A stretch of 64,000 nt of DNA from an uncultured Collinsella sp. (GTDB taxonomy: Bacteria; Actinomycetota; Coriobacteriia; Coriobacteriales; Coriobacteriaceae). The stretch is from the NCBI GenBank assembly GCA_902492755.1, contig CABUNB010000001.1:62001-126000 (forward strand), written 5' to 3'. A program made the translations under genes and the position numbers. Below are positions 16,411 to 24,730 of the stretch, one piece after another (within the stretch, counting starts at the first letter, position 1; each line of letters opens with the position of its first letter). Under the pieces are notes generated by a model, which saw only the letters and a list, made by a program, of their open reading frames with translations, made no database searches and had not been told where the DNA came from.

Positions 16411-16994
16411 TACTCGGCCTCCTTTGCAGCGGCGGGCGTCCCAGCAGGTGCGTCGCCAGCAACGGGCGCGTCGCCGGCCTCAGCCGCGGCCACAAACCCG
16501 TCCTCGCCTAGCTCAACGCCACCATCCCAGGTGGCGGCGCCGCCCACGGTGAGCGGATCGCCGCCGGCGCGCATCACGGCCTCCTTCTGGTCCAAGATGC
16601 CGCACGCCTCCACGATGGCATCGATCACGGTCTCGGGGCGAATGGCGCACCCGGGCGCGTACACGTCCACGGGAATCGCGCGGTCCACGCCGCCGATCAC
16701 GTTGTAGGCATCGCGGAACACGCCGCCCGAGCACGCGCAGATGCCGCAGGCCACCACGCACTTGGGCTCGAGCATCTGGTTGTAAATTTGGCGCACGACA
16801 GGCAGGTTCTGGGCATTGACCGAACCCGTCACCAAAAAGATGTCCGCATGCTTGGGGTTGCCGGTATTGACCACGCCAAAGCGCTCCGCATCGAACAGTG
16901 GCGTGAGCGAGGCCAGCACCTCGATATCGCATCCGTTGCAGCTCGAGCCGTCGTAATGAATAACCCACGGCGAGCGCGACATTTTATGATCCAT
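16410..16994 (-). CDS. Hydrogenase small subunit (NuoB/EchC-like)
   Basis: The protein has 194 residues from the ATG at 16994. An AGGAGG site sits 8 nt upstream of that ATG but abuts the alternative GTG at 17003, so the ATG is preferred. Cluster ligands are SCNGCD (about residues 20-25), CGICACSGG and PGCAIRP, the proximal [4Fe-4S] pattern of group 4 hydrogenases and NuoB. The last 40 residues are an Ala/Gly/Pro-rich tail beyond the family core. It passes electrons from the ferredoxin subunit to the NiFe site. It lies 12 nt after the membrane subunit gene in the same operon. Confidence 0.92.
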   Translation of the reverse strand: MDHKMSRSPWVIHYDGSSCNGCDIEVLASLTPLFDAERFGVVNTGNPKHADIFLVTGSVNAQNLPVVRQIYNQMLEPKCVVACGICACSGGVFRDAYNVIGGVDRAIPVDVYAPGCAIRPETVIDAIVEACGILDQKEAVMRAGGDPLTVGGAATWDGGVELGEDGFVAAAEAGDAPVAGDAPAGTPAAAKEAE

Positions 16995-17006
16995 GGATGC
17001 CACCTC

Positions 17007-19889
17007 CTAAATAAACACGTCGACGAGGATAGGCATAAGGTTGAGCAGGCCAAACACCAACGCCACGCCCCAGCCGAGCTTAAAGCAGCTGCGCCAGGTG
17101 CTGCGGGCGAAGGTGTTGTCGATCAGCACCTCGACAAAATACGTCGCGGCCATGACGACCAGGGCTACGGCCCAGCTCACCGGGTTGTCCCAAACAAAGA
17201 ACATGCCCACCCACATCAAAAACAGCACGGTCTCGCACCAGTGCATAAGGGTCATCTTGGCCAGCGTGCCGCCGCTCATCTCGGTGGCGACGCCCTGGAC
17301 AATCTCCTGATGCGCGTGATGCGAGTACGAAAGGTCAAACGGCGACTTGCGCAGCTTGATGGTAAGCACCGCGAGCAGCGCCAGGAAAATGGGCGCACTG
17401 TACACGATGATGGGGGCCGACTGCCCCGTCACGGCGATGGAATCAAAGCTGTCGGTGGCAAGGTACAGGCCCACGCTCATCAGCAGAACGGCGGGCTCGT
17501 AACTCATAACCTGCAGCAGCTCGCGGTCGGCGCCAACCTGGGCAAACGGGCTTTGCGTCGAGGCGGACGCCAACACCACAAAGATCGCGGCGAGCGTCAC
17601 CATAAAGGCGCACAGCAGCGTGTTGGAGCCCGACACAAAGATGCCGCCGCCCACGACGGTAAAGATGAGCGCGCATGCCATGTAGGTATCATCCATGGTG
17701 TTTACGCTGGCAGGGGCCTTGCGCAGCAGCTTGGCAACGTCGTAGAAGGGCTGCAGCAGGCGCGGGCCCACGCGGCCCTGCATGCGGGCCGAAAGCTTGC
17801 GGTCAAGGCCGTCAATCAAACCGCCCACAAGCGGCGCAATCAGGGCAAACGCCACGGTACCAATAAAGATGCCCACGACACCCGAACCTTCAAAATACTT
17901 GCCGCGCAGCACCGAGGGCGCGCTCATGGCAAGCCGCTCGGGCCCAATCCACGCGCAACACAGCAGCGCAAACAAGATAATGCTGCAACACACGACGCTA
18001 CCCGCGGGGCCAATACGCTTCTCGCCAAGGGCGTCCTCCGAGTACCAATTGCGCTTTTCGGCCTTCACCTCGCGTCCCATCGAGCCGCGGAAATGGCGGT
18101 AATTGTCGGTTCCCACGCCCGAAAGATATACGTTTACGTGCGGTTTGTTGCTCACGCGGAATGAAGTCAGCAGCACCACGGCGATAAACGCCACGATAAC
18201 CACCATCAGATACATGGAGTCCTTGCCAATAACGTACGGCACGCGGCCAAACACCATGGCCAAGTAAGGCGACACCAGGCCGCTCGAGATGAGCGGGAAC
18301 GCCACGCAGCAAAGAATCAGCAGCGCGGCGATGGTGTTGAGGGCCATCCATTCGGTCTTATGGACATTGACCTCAACGTTTTGAGCCGTGGGGTCGACGC
18401 CCGAAAGCTTGGCAAGCCACTTGCCCCAGAAGAAGAACGTCGCGGCCGAGCCAAAGGCAAGCACCATGATCATGAGCACGTTGCCGGTCTGCGCAAACGC
18501 CACCAGGGCGCCCCACTTGGACACGAGCATGCCAAACGGCGCCACGAACATGCCCATAATGCCCAGCATCATCAGGCGCGTCAGGTGCGGCATGCGGCTG
18601 AACATACCGTCCATATCCTCGATATTGCGGCTGCCGATATGGTGCTCGGCCGTGCCCACGCACAGGAACAGCAGCGACTTTGCCACCGTATGGAACAGGA
18701 TCAGGAAGATCGCGGCCCACACGGCCTCGGGCGCGCCGACGCCCAGGCAGGCACTGATGAGGCCCAAGTTGGAAATGGTGGAGTACGCGAGCACGCGTTT
18801 GGCGTTGCTCTGCGAGATGGCCATGAGGGCAGCGAGCAAAAACGTGATGGCACCCACACTCGTGACCATAAAACCGGTCACGGGATAGATGGCATAGAGC
18901 GGGCTCAGCTTGACCATCAGGAACACGCCGGCTTTGACCATGGTTGACGAGTGCAGCAGGGCGCTCGTGGGCGTGGGGGCAACCATGGCACCCAACAGCC
19001 AAGTGTGGAACGGCATCTGTGCGGCCTTGGTGAGTGCGGCGAGCGACAGCAGAACGACCGGCATCACCAGCAGCGCGGATTGCGCGGTTCCGGCGCCGGA
19101 AAGCTCGATCATGCCCGAGATGGTCAGCGGCATGCCGTTAACGTGCAGGTACATAAGTCCGGCCAAAAACGCGATACCGCCCAGCATGTTGAGGATGATC
19201 TGGGTGAAAGCGTTTTTTATGGCCTCGGGCGTGCGCGTGTAGCCAATCATGAGGAACGAGCACACGGTGGTGATTTCCCAGCCGCAGAACAGCCACTCAA
19301 GGTTGTCGCTCGTCACGATGACGAACATGGCCGAGAGGAACAGGAACATAAGCGCCAGGAACTGCGGGCGACGGTCGGGCGCGGTCTGCCCGCGCAGCGC
19401 TGCCTCGTGCTCGTCATGGGCCTGGAAGTCCTTCATGTAGCCCAGGGCGTACACGCAGATAAGGCTGCCGACGATGCCGACGGCAAGCACCATGATCACA
19501 CTCATGTAATCCAGGTAGAGCGGCGTGGCGGTGACAACCTCGGCCGCGGGCAGCGTCATGGCAGCGAAGGCAACCGAACCCACCAGCTGCGCCACGCCGA
19601 GCACGCCGGTAAGCGCGTTCCTATATTTGAACGCGTTGTACAGGATGACGGCGCACAGAATTACGTCAATGACGGAGCTGATTATCGAGAGCACATGCGA
19701 GGTGCCGGGGGCGACCTCAAAGCTCTGCGGACCCGTGCCAAAAAACATGACGGCGACTACAACTGTCACCGCCATAATAATGCCGGAGCCTACAAGCCCT
19801 ACCGCATCGCGGGCGCGGTCACCGCGCGCGAGCAGCATGCCCAACGCCGGTACCAGCGGAAACAGGGTAAGGAAATACAGTAGCGTCAT
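17007..19889 (-). CDS. Fused hydrogenase membrane subunit: antiporter-like (EchA/HyfB) + NuoH-like (EchB/HycD)
   Basis: The protein has 960 residues. Residues 1 to about 620 form a NuoL/M-type proton-translocating subunit with about 14-16 helices. It carries the conserved SDNLEWLFCGWEITT, KAAQMPFHTWL and SALLHSSTMVKAG segments, which hold the Glu, Lys and His of the proton path. From about residue 690 it becomes a NuoH/HycD subunit: DRKLSARMQGRVGPR, AQVGADRELLQVMSYEP and RKSPFDLSYSHHAHQE. These are normally two separate genes. It is the first gene of the operon and anchors the peripheral subunits. By analogy with Ech, it couples ferredoxin-dependent H2 formation to ion pumping. Confidence 0.92.
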   Translation of the reverse strand: MTLLYFLTLFPLVPALGMLLARGDRARDAVGLVGSGIIMAVTVVVAVMFFGTGPQSFEVAPGTSHVLSIISSVIDVILCAVILYNAFKYRNALTGVLGVAQLVGSVAFAAMTLPAAEVVTATPLYLDYMSVIMVLAVGIVGSLICVYALGYMKDFQAHDEHEAALRGQTAPDRRPQFLALMFLFLSAMFVIVTSDNLEWLFCGWEITTVCSFLMIGYTRTPEAIKNAFTQIILNMLGGIAFLAGLMYLHVNGMPLTISGMIELSGAGTAQSALLVMPVVLLSLAALTKAAQMPFHTWLLGAMVAPTPTSALLHSSTMVKAGVFLMVKLSPLYAIYPVTGFMVTSVGAITFLLAALMAISQSNAKRVLAYSTISNLGLISACLGVGAPEAVWAAIFLILFHTVAKSLLFLCVGTAEHHIGSRNIEDMDGMFSRMPHLTRLMMLGIMGMFVAPFGMLVSKWGALVAFAQTGNVLMIMVLAFGSAATFFFWGKWLAKLSGVDPTAQNVEVNVHKTEWMALNTIAALLILCCVAFPLISSGLVSPYLAMVFGRVPYVIGKDSMYLMVVIVAFIAVVLLTSFRVSNKPHVNVYLSGVGTDNYRHFRGSMGREVKAEKRNWYSEDALGEKRIGPAGSVVCCSIILFALLCCAWIGPERLAMSAPSVLRGKYFEGSGVVGIFIGTVAFALIAPLVGGLIDGLDRKLSARMQGRVGPRLLQPFYDVAKLLRKAPASVNTMDDTYMACALIFTVVGGGIFVSGSNTLLCAFMVTLAAIFVVLASASTQSPFAQVGADRELLQVMSYEPAVLLMSVGLYLATDSFDSIAVTGQSAPIIVYSAPIFLALLAVLTIKLRKSPFDLSYSHHAHQEIVQGVATEMSGGTLAKMTLMHWCETVLFLMWVGMFFVWDNPVSWAVALVVMAATYFVEVLIDNTFARSTWRSCFKLGWGVALVFGLLNLMPILVDVFI

Positions 19890-20146
19890 ACCATCACTCC
19901 CCCATGCAAAAACGCTGCAATTGTTTAACGTTATAGCTCAGTTGAGGAGTAGCGGCGGCGGGTTTTCGGTCAACTGGGGAGTTTTAGGCGTACGGGGTAA
20001 GGAGTCTGTCCGCTTTGGAGCAGAGAGGCGACGCTCCCCCTATCGCGACGGCGGGCGCACGGGCCACTGCGCGCGGTTTATTAACCACTTTAGAGGATGT
20101 CCCGATAGGCTCGCGGCGGTCCAAAAAGTTGCCGCGGCAAGAAAAA

Positions 20147-20164
20147 TGCGCCCCTGTGGGCGCA
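20147..20164 (-). terminator. Rho-independent terminator of the HTH gene
   Basis: The stem TGCGCCC/GGGCGCA with a 4-nt loop is followed on the minus strand by TTTTTC. It lies 13 nt past the stop codon of the helix-turn-helix gene. Confidence 0.75.
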
Positions 20165-20176
20165 CCATCCCGTTCG

Positions 20177-20572
20177 CTATTCCGCCTTTTTAACGCGCGG
20201 CTTGCGACCGCGCGGCTTATCAACCAGCGCGGACTCACCGCTCTCGCGATACTGGCGGCACCAAGCCTTGACCGAAGACTCGCTGGGAATCTTGTGCTTG
20301 ATCATGGCCTCGCGAACCGTTAAGCCGTTTTCCAAGCGGTCCTTGACCACGGCGAGCTTAACTTCGTACGAATAGGTGTGATGATGCGAACCGGCGTTGA
20401 GAACGGCGTCGGCACCGCCCACGGCATACGCGCGGGCCCACTGACGAGCCGTGGCCTGGGGAATGCCAAGCTCCGCGGCGAGGGCGCGATGACCGACCCC
20501 CTCTTGGAGGATCTCGACGGCGCGCTGCCTAACCTCGGGCGCATGCGTGCGAGTCCTTGTTGCTTCCGACAT
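20177..20572 (-). CDS. Orphan double helix-turn-helix protein (IS3 OrfA-like) with AT-hook-like tail
   Basis: The protein has 131 residues from the ATG at 20572, which has AAGAAG 8 nt upstream. The GTG at 20581 abuts that site and is less likely. Two helix-turn-helix units are visible: APEVRQRAVEILQEG with RALAAELGIPQATARQW, and EVKLAVVKDRLENG with VREAMIKHKIPSESSVKAW. The C-terminus PRGRKPRVKK resembles an AT-hook. This is the N-terminal architecture of IS3/IS150-type OrfA transposase, but no OrfB, inverted repeats or target duplication is visible, and the gene has its own terminator. It is either an insertion-sequence remnant or a DNA-binding protein recruited from one. An AT-rich region lies upstream. 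Confidence 0.7.
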   Translation of the reverse strand: MSEATRTRTHAPEVRQRAVEILQEGVGHRALAAELGIPQATARQWARAYAVGGADAVLNAGSHHHTYSYEVKLAVVKDRLENGLTVREAMIKHKIPSESSVKAWCRQYRESGESALVDKPRGRKPRVKKAE

Positions 20573-20917
20573 ACCTGCCACTTCTTAGCCTTAACCGTTA
20601 ATCTGCTTTCTTACGTGCAAGTTAGATAGTAGCATTTTACTGTTTGCTCAAAGCAGTTAATTAAAATAGACGCGGTGTTATCTGGGCATTTGGCACCAAT
20701 TTACGACATTTCTTTATCAATTATTTACGCTGGTAGCTGGCTCGCAGCTAATCGTCATTCGCTTGTCAACAAAATTGGCATCTCTTTATGTCCTTTGGCA
20801 TAGAGGATATAGTTATTAACCCCTCCCCCAATAATTTTGAGTAATCGGCAAGGCAGTAGACGTCCTTACTCCTCATGATTACCGCGCATTGCCATCCACC
20901 GGAGCAAAACAAAAAGG
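20573..20917. other. AT-rich gene-free region upstream of the HTH gene
   Basis: About 345 nt have much lower GC than the surroundings, with many A/T runs (for example around 20660-20840). I see no credible gene, no RNA gene and no clear insertion-sequence ends. The part nearest 20573 must hold the promoter of the HTH gene. An inverted pair TTTGCTCAAAGCAG lies near 20643. Confidence 0.5.
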
Positions 20918-20946
20918 GCGGGGCCTGCTGCGCTTGCAGGCCCCGC
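20918..20946 (-). terminator. Rho-independent terminator of the flavoenzyme gene
   Basis: The stem GCGGGGCCTGC/GCAGGCCCCGC (20918-20928 with 20936-20946) is followed on the minus strand by a T-rich run (TTTTTGTTTTG). Confidence 0.85.
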
Positions 20947-21021
20947 ACCGGTTGACACCCGACGGGACACAGCCGGGCGGGACGGATCCGTGCTACTGTC
21001 CCGCCTGGCCGCGATGTTCAA

Positions 21022-23052
21022 CTACAGCTCGTTGGCCGCGTGATACGCCGTGCGAATGGCGCTCGCGATGTCGGCGGTGCGCTCGCCCGAGCAGTCGCCC
21101 ACGCAGGTCACGGGCACCGTCACGCCATCCAGGTCAAACGCGTTGGCCTTGGAGCCCACGGCCATCACCACGTAATCGCAGGCGATCTTCACCGGCTCCT
21201 CGGCGCCGTCCTCGGTGGTGCGAACGGCCTCCACGCCCTCGTCGGTAATGGCGGTCAGGCGGGTCTTAACGTGCTGCTCCACGTTGTGCTCTGCAAAGTC
21301 GCTCATAATCAGCGGCAGAATGGTCTCGGACTCGCCTGCGGCAATCTTGTCGAGCATCTCCACAATCGCCACCTCGCAGCCGTGCTGCAGCAGGTACTCG
21401 GCAGTCTCGGTGCCCACCAGGCCACCGCCAATGACGGCGACGCGACCGCTAAGCTCCACCTTGCCGGACAGCACGTCCCAGCTCGAGACGACCTTCTCCG
21501 AGTCGGCACCCGGAACGGGGATGACCACGTCGTGCGCGCCCACAGCCACAATCGCGGCGTCGGCGGCGTTGAGATCCGCGGGGCTAGCGGCATGGTTGAG
21601 CTCAACCTTCACGCCCAGGCCGGGCAGAATCTTCTCGTAATACTCGACCGAGCGCATAATCTCATCCTTGCGCGGAGGCGCGGCCGCCAGCACAATCTGG
21701 CCGCCCAAGTGATCGCTCGCCTCGTAGATGGTCACGTCGTAGCCGCGCTTGGCCGCCACGCGTGCGGCCTCCAGGCCGGCAATACCGCCGCCCACCACGG
21801 CGATCTTCTTGTCGCCCTCGCCCGGCTTAATGGCGATGGTCGCCTCGTCGCCGTTCTCGGCGTTGAGCACGCACGAGATGTACTTGCGGTTTTGAATCGC
21901 GTCGACGCAGCCCTTGTTGCAGTTGAGGCACTCGCGGATGGGCTCGCCGGTCGCGGCCTTCAGCGCAATGTCGGGGTCGCACATGAGCGAGCGGCCATAG
22001 GCGATAATGTCGGCCGCGCCGTCCTCAAGAATCTTCTCGCCGGCCTCGACCGAAACAACACGGCCGACGGTGGCCACCGGCACGGAGACCAGGGCCTTGA
22101 CGCGCTCGGCCACCGGCAGCGTCCAGTTGTAGGGCATGGCGCCCATGGGCGGAATGGTGTCGCCCATGTTGCCGGTGTGGTTGGCCTGCGCGACCTGGAT
22201 CATGTCGATGCCCGCGCCCTCGAGCAACTTGGCGAACTCGCAGGCCTCGTCGGGCTGCAGGCCACCCTTGCCGCGCGGCGTGCCGTCGGGGTTCTCCATG
22301 ATCACGGGGAGCTTATACTCCACCATCAGCTGCGGCGCGGCTTCCTTAATGGCGGCGACAACCTCGAGCGCATAGCGAACGCGGTTCTCGAACGAGCCAC
22401 CGTACTCGTCGGTGCGCTTGTTGAGGATGGCCGAACATAGCGAACCCACCAAGCGATCGCCGTGGACCTCGATGGCGTCAATGCCGGCCTGCTGCGCGCG
22501 AGCGGCCGAGGCGGCGATGGCCTCCTTGATCTGGGTGAGCTGCTCTACGCTCGCCTCGTTCACAAAGTGCTGCATATCGTGGTGCAACTTGGCGTAGGCC
22601 TGCTTGCGGATCTCGTTGGACTCGGCCATCTTGGCGGCAAAGGTCTCCTCGTCGCCGGCGGCCTTGGCCTCCTGCGCGGCCTTGGCGGCGGCCATGGATC
22701 CCATGACCATGCGGCCGACACCGGGCACGTCGTACTCGGGGTGGAACAGCTGCAGCGCGACCTTGGCGCCGTGCTTGTGAACGGCGTCGGCCAGCGCCTT
22801 AAACGTGGGGATCTGGGCGTCGGTCGCCAACTTGGGCGTGGGGCTTGCGGTCATAACGGGAGCAACGTCGCCAATAACGATGTAGCTCACGCCGCCACGG
22901 GCCAGACGCTCGTAAAAGGCCAGGCTGCGCTCGCCGATGGAGCCGTCGCGCTCCTCATAGCCGGTGGTTAGCGGCGGGAACATAATGCGGTTTTTGAGCT
23001 CAAGGGGGCCAACCGTAATGGGCTGGAGCAGCTTGGATGCGGGTGCGGTCAT
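21022..23052 (-). CDS. NADH:flavin oxidoreductase / Old Yellow Enzyme with FAD-NAD(P) module (2,4-dienoyl-CoA reductase-like)
   Basis: The protein has 676 residues from the ATG at 23052. The GAGAGGA site is 6 nt upstream of it but touches the ATG at 23058. The N-terminal TIM barrel (about 8-350) binds FMN and carries the OYE pattern IEVHGDRLVGSLCSAILNKR. A Cys cluster CLNCNKGC plus a later Cys (about 380-400) fits the single [4Fe-4S] of the DCR family. The C-terminal module has two dinucleotide folds, VVGGGIAGLEAARVAA (FAD) and VAVIGGGLVGTETAEYL (NAD(P)H). Relatives reduce enoates, dienoyl-CoA, trimethylamine or bile-acid enones; the substrate here cannot be told. It is a single gene with its own terminator. 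Confidence 0.88.
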   Translation of the reverse strand: MTAPASKLLQPITVGPLELKNRIMFPPLTTGYEERDGSIGERSLAFYERLARGGVSYIVIGDVAPVMTASPTPKLATDAQIPTFKALADAVHKHGAKVALQLFHPEYDVPGVGRMVMGSMAAAKAAQEAKAAGDEETFAAKMAESNEIRKQAYAKLHHDMQHFVNEASVEQLTQIKEAIAASAARAQQAGIDAIEVHGDRLVGSLCSAILNKRTDEYGGSFENRVRYALEVVAAIKEAAPQLMVEYKLPVIMENPDGTPRGKGGLQPDEACEFAKLLEGAGIDMIQVAQANHTGNMGDTIPPMGAMPYNWTLPVAERVKALVSVPVATVGRVVSVEAGEKILEDGAADIIAYGRSLMCDPDIALKAATGEPIRECLNCNKGCVDAIQNRKYISCVLNAENGDEATIAIKPGEGDKKIAVVGGGIAGLEAARVAAKRGYDVTIYEASDHLGGQIVLAAAPPRKDEIMRSVEYYEKILPGLGVKVELNHAASPADLNAADAAIVAVGAHDVVIPVPGADSEKVVSSWDVLSGKVELSGRVAVIGGGLVGTETAEYLLQHGCEVAIVEMLDKIAAGESETILPLIMSDFAEHNVEQHVKTRLTAITDEGVEAVRTTEDGAEEPVKIACDYVVMAVGSKANAFDLDGVTVPVTCVGDCSGERTADIASAIRTAYHAANEL

Positions 23053-23194
23053 GGACATTCCTCTCTTATAGGCGCGGCGGCGATGTTGCCGCGTAGTTGT
23101 CTAGAGGATATGACATGGAAGTGCAGCAGCACAACGGAAATCGGCGGATAGCAGGTAGCGGCAGGTGGATGGGGCGGGGCGGCCCGTCGGTTTG

Positions 23195-23492
23195 TCTCGA
23201 TCTGTAACAGTTACTCAGCAAAACCGGGTCTTACTGTTACAGATCGAGATATTCCTCTCGACCTATCCTCAACAATCTAGATCTGTAACAGCTAGGCCCA
23301 CTTTTGACCCCTACCTGTTACAGATCGAGACAAACCAAAACCGTCCCGGCGTAAAATCTCAATCTGTAACAGTAACTCGGCAAAATCCGTCCCTCGTGTT
23401 ACAGATTTAGACAAACCGTCCAGGCGGGGACTCAACATCTCAATCTGTAACACCTAGCTGCCCAAATCGGGTCTAGATGTTACAGATCGAGA
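23195..23492. repeat. Array A: four 55-nt palindromes with an exact 81-nt period
   Basis: Units are at 23195-23249, 23276-23330, 23357-23411 and 23438-23492. Each starts with TCTCGATCTGTAACAG or a close variant (16 nt) and ends with its reverse complement, enclosing 23 nt that differ from unit to unit. The 26-nt gaps between units also differ. No coding sequence is credible. No cas gene is seen in the window. The array lies between the flavoenzyme promoter and the tRNA gene. A second array of the same family is at 45916-46131. Confidence 0.88.
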
Positions 23493-23542
23493 TTTTGTTT
23501 GAGAGGTTGGGAATTGGGCTGAGAGAACAGTCCCGGAATAAC

Positions 23543-23572
23543 AAAAAAGCTCGCCGGCTAGGCCGACGAGCT
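23543..23572 (-). terminator. Rho-independent terminator of the tRNA gene
   Basis: AGCTCGCCGGC and GCCGACGAGCT form an 11-bp stem with one mismatch, and the minus strand continues TTTTTT. It sits 12 nt past the tRNA 3' end. Confidence 0.85.
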
Positions 23573-23584
23573 GCTAAAAGTTCT

Positions 23585-23661
23585 TGGTCGCGGGGGCAGG
23601 ATTTGAACCTACGACCTCCGGGTTATGAGCCCGGCGAGCTACCAGACTGCTCCACCCCGCA
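23585..23661 (-). tRNA. Initiator tRNA-Met (CAT)
   Basis: The gene is 77 nt including an encoded CCA. The anticodon loop is CTCATAA in the stem CCGGG/CCCGG, which contains the three consecutive G:C pairs typical of initiator tRNA. The acceptor stem pairs GCGGGG with CCCCGC, while position 1 (T) faces G at 72, a non-Watson-Crick end as expected for formylatable initiator tRNA. The T arm carries GGTTCAAATCC. Confidence 0.95.
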
Positions 23662-23857
23662 ATGTCTGGGCGCCTCATGTGCGCAAGAAAGAATATTACG
23701 TGGGAGTTCGGTAAACGGCAAGGAAAATCTCGTAGAGCATAATTCCTTCATATTTAAACCCCTCAGCCCCTATCACCGTAAACGAATCGCAGCCGAGCGC
23801 CGTCGACGGCACGTATACAATGGTGCGCGTCCTTTTATGCCGACACCGGGAGTAGAC

Positions 23858-24631
23858 ATGCTGCTCGCTATCGATATGGGAAACACGCAGACGGCCATGG
23901 GTCTGTTTGACGGAGACGAGCTGGTGCAGTCGTGGCGCATGCCCACCGACCGCTCCTATACCGCCGACGAGATCCACGTGCGCCTGATGGGCTTCTTTAA
24001 GATGTACGACCTCTCACTCGACGCGGTCGACGCGATTGCCTTTGCGGGCGTGGTGCCGCAGCTCTCGCGCGAGTGGCACGCCGTTGCCGACCGCATCGCC
24101 GCGGACGCCATCGTCATCGGACCGCAGACAGCCGCCGTGACCAAGCTGCGCGCGGCGCGTCCCCAGGCCGTGGGCGCCGACCGCGTCGCCAACGCCGTTG
24201 CGGCCGAGACTTTCTACGGCGCGCCGGCGATTGTGGTGGACTTTGGCACCGCAACCAATATCGATGTGATCGATGAGGACGGTTATTACATTGGTGGGGC
24301 GATCGCGCCGGGCATCCGCATCTCCATGGACGCGCTTGCCGCCCGTGCCGCTAAGCTCGCCAGCGTGCCGCTCGAGGCGCCCGAACACGCCATCGGTCGC
24401 GACACCGAAGAGTGCATCAAGGTCGGCGCCGTGATGGGCGCCGCCGCCATGGCCGAGGGCCTGGTCGCGCGCATGAAGCGCGAGCTGGGCCGCGACGATG
24501 CCACCGTTATCGCCACAGGCGGTCTCACCGGCATCGTCGCCGATTCGACCGATGCCTTCGACGTGGTCGACGGACAGCTCACCATCAAGGGTATCTGCGA
24601 AATCTACCGCCGCATGCAGGAGCAGGGGTAG
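23858..24631 (+). CDS. coaX: Type III pantothenate kinase
   Basis: The protein has 257 residues from the ATG at 23858 (MLLAIDMGNTQTAMG), preceded by GGGAGT. An in-frame ATG at 23837 lacks a ribosome site. The ASKHA-fold phosphate loop is DMGNTQT, followed by GADRVANAVAA, VVDFGTATNIDVI, GGAIAPGI and the second phosphate site VIATGGLTG, all characteristic of CoaX. The length matches the family. It phosphorylates pantothenate in the first step of CoA synthesis, is typically insensitive to CoA feedback and needs a monovalent cation. The gene stands alone between the tRNA and the palindrome-bracketed ATPase. No bifunctional BirA fusion is present. Confidence 0.95.
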   Translation: MLLAIDMGNTQTAMGLFDGDELVQSWRMPTDRSYTADEIHVRLMGFFKMYDLSLDAVDAIAFAGVVPQLSREWHAVADRIAADAIVIGPQTAAVTKLRAARPQAVGADRVANAVAAETFYGAPAIVVDFGTATNIDVIDEDGYYIGGAIAPGIRISMDALAARAAKLASVPLEAPEHAIGRDTEECIKVGAVMGAAAMAEGLVARMKRELGRDDATVIATGGLTGIVADSTDAFDVVDGQLTIKGICEIYRRMQEQG

Positions 24632-24680
24632 AACGGGCGCCAAGTCGTGCGCGCCAGCTCGCAGCAACCAGCCGCCAATC

Positions 24681-24721
24681 CTATTCCTCAAAATCGAAAA
24701 TTTTTCAGTTTTGAGGAATAG
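24681..24721. repeat. 41-nt palindrome P1, at the 3' side of the second DUF4143 ATPase
   Basis: CTATTCCTCAAAA, a 15-nt loop and TTTTGAGGAATAG. The element sits 9 nt past the ATPase stop codon and also 49 nt past coaX, so it could end transcription from both sides. The loop (CGAAAATTTTTCAG) is nearly the same in all three copies. Confidence 0.85.
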
Positions 24722-24730
24722 GATTTTTTG

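Noticed and set aside
14248..19889. NADH dehydrogenase (complex I) instead of hydrogenase
   Set aside because: The large subunit retains both CxxC pairs that bind nickel, and there are only five genes without NuoE/F/G; this identifies a group 4 hydrogenase.
20177..20572. Complete insertion sequence
   Set aside because: No OrfB, no terminal inverted repeats and no target duplication could be found around it.
23165..23410. An 81-codon plus-strand frame through array A that would give a 27-residue repeat
   Set aside because: The 81-nt period makes it look coding, but array B has an 80-nt step that would shift frame, palindromic pairing explains the conservation, and there is no credible ribosome site.
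23195..23492. Classical CRISPR array
   Set aside because: The conserved 16-mers alternate in orientation, the units are self-palindromic and no cas gene is present. A BIME-like or new array type fits better, although the variable interiors deserve a spacer search.
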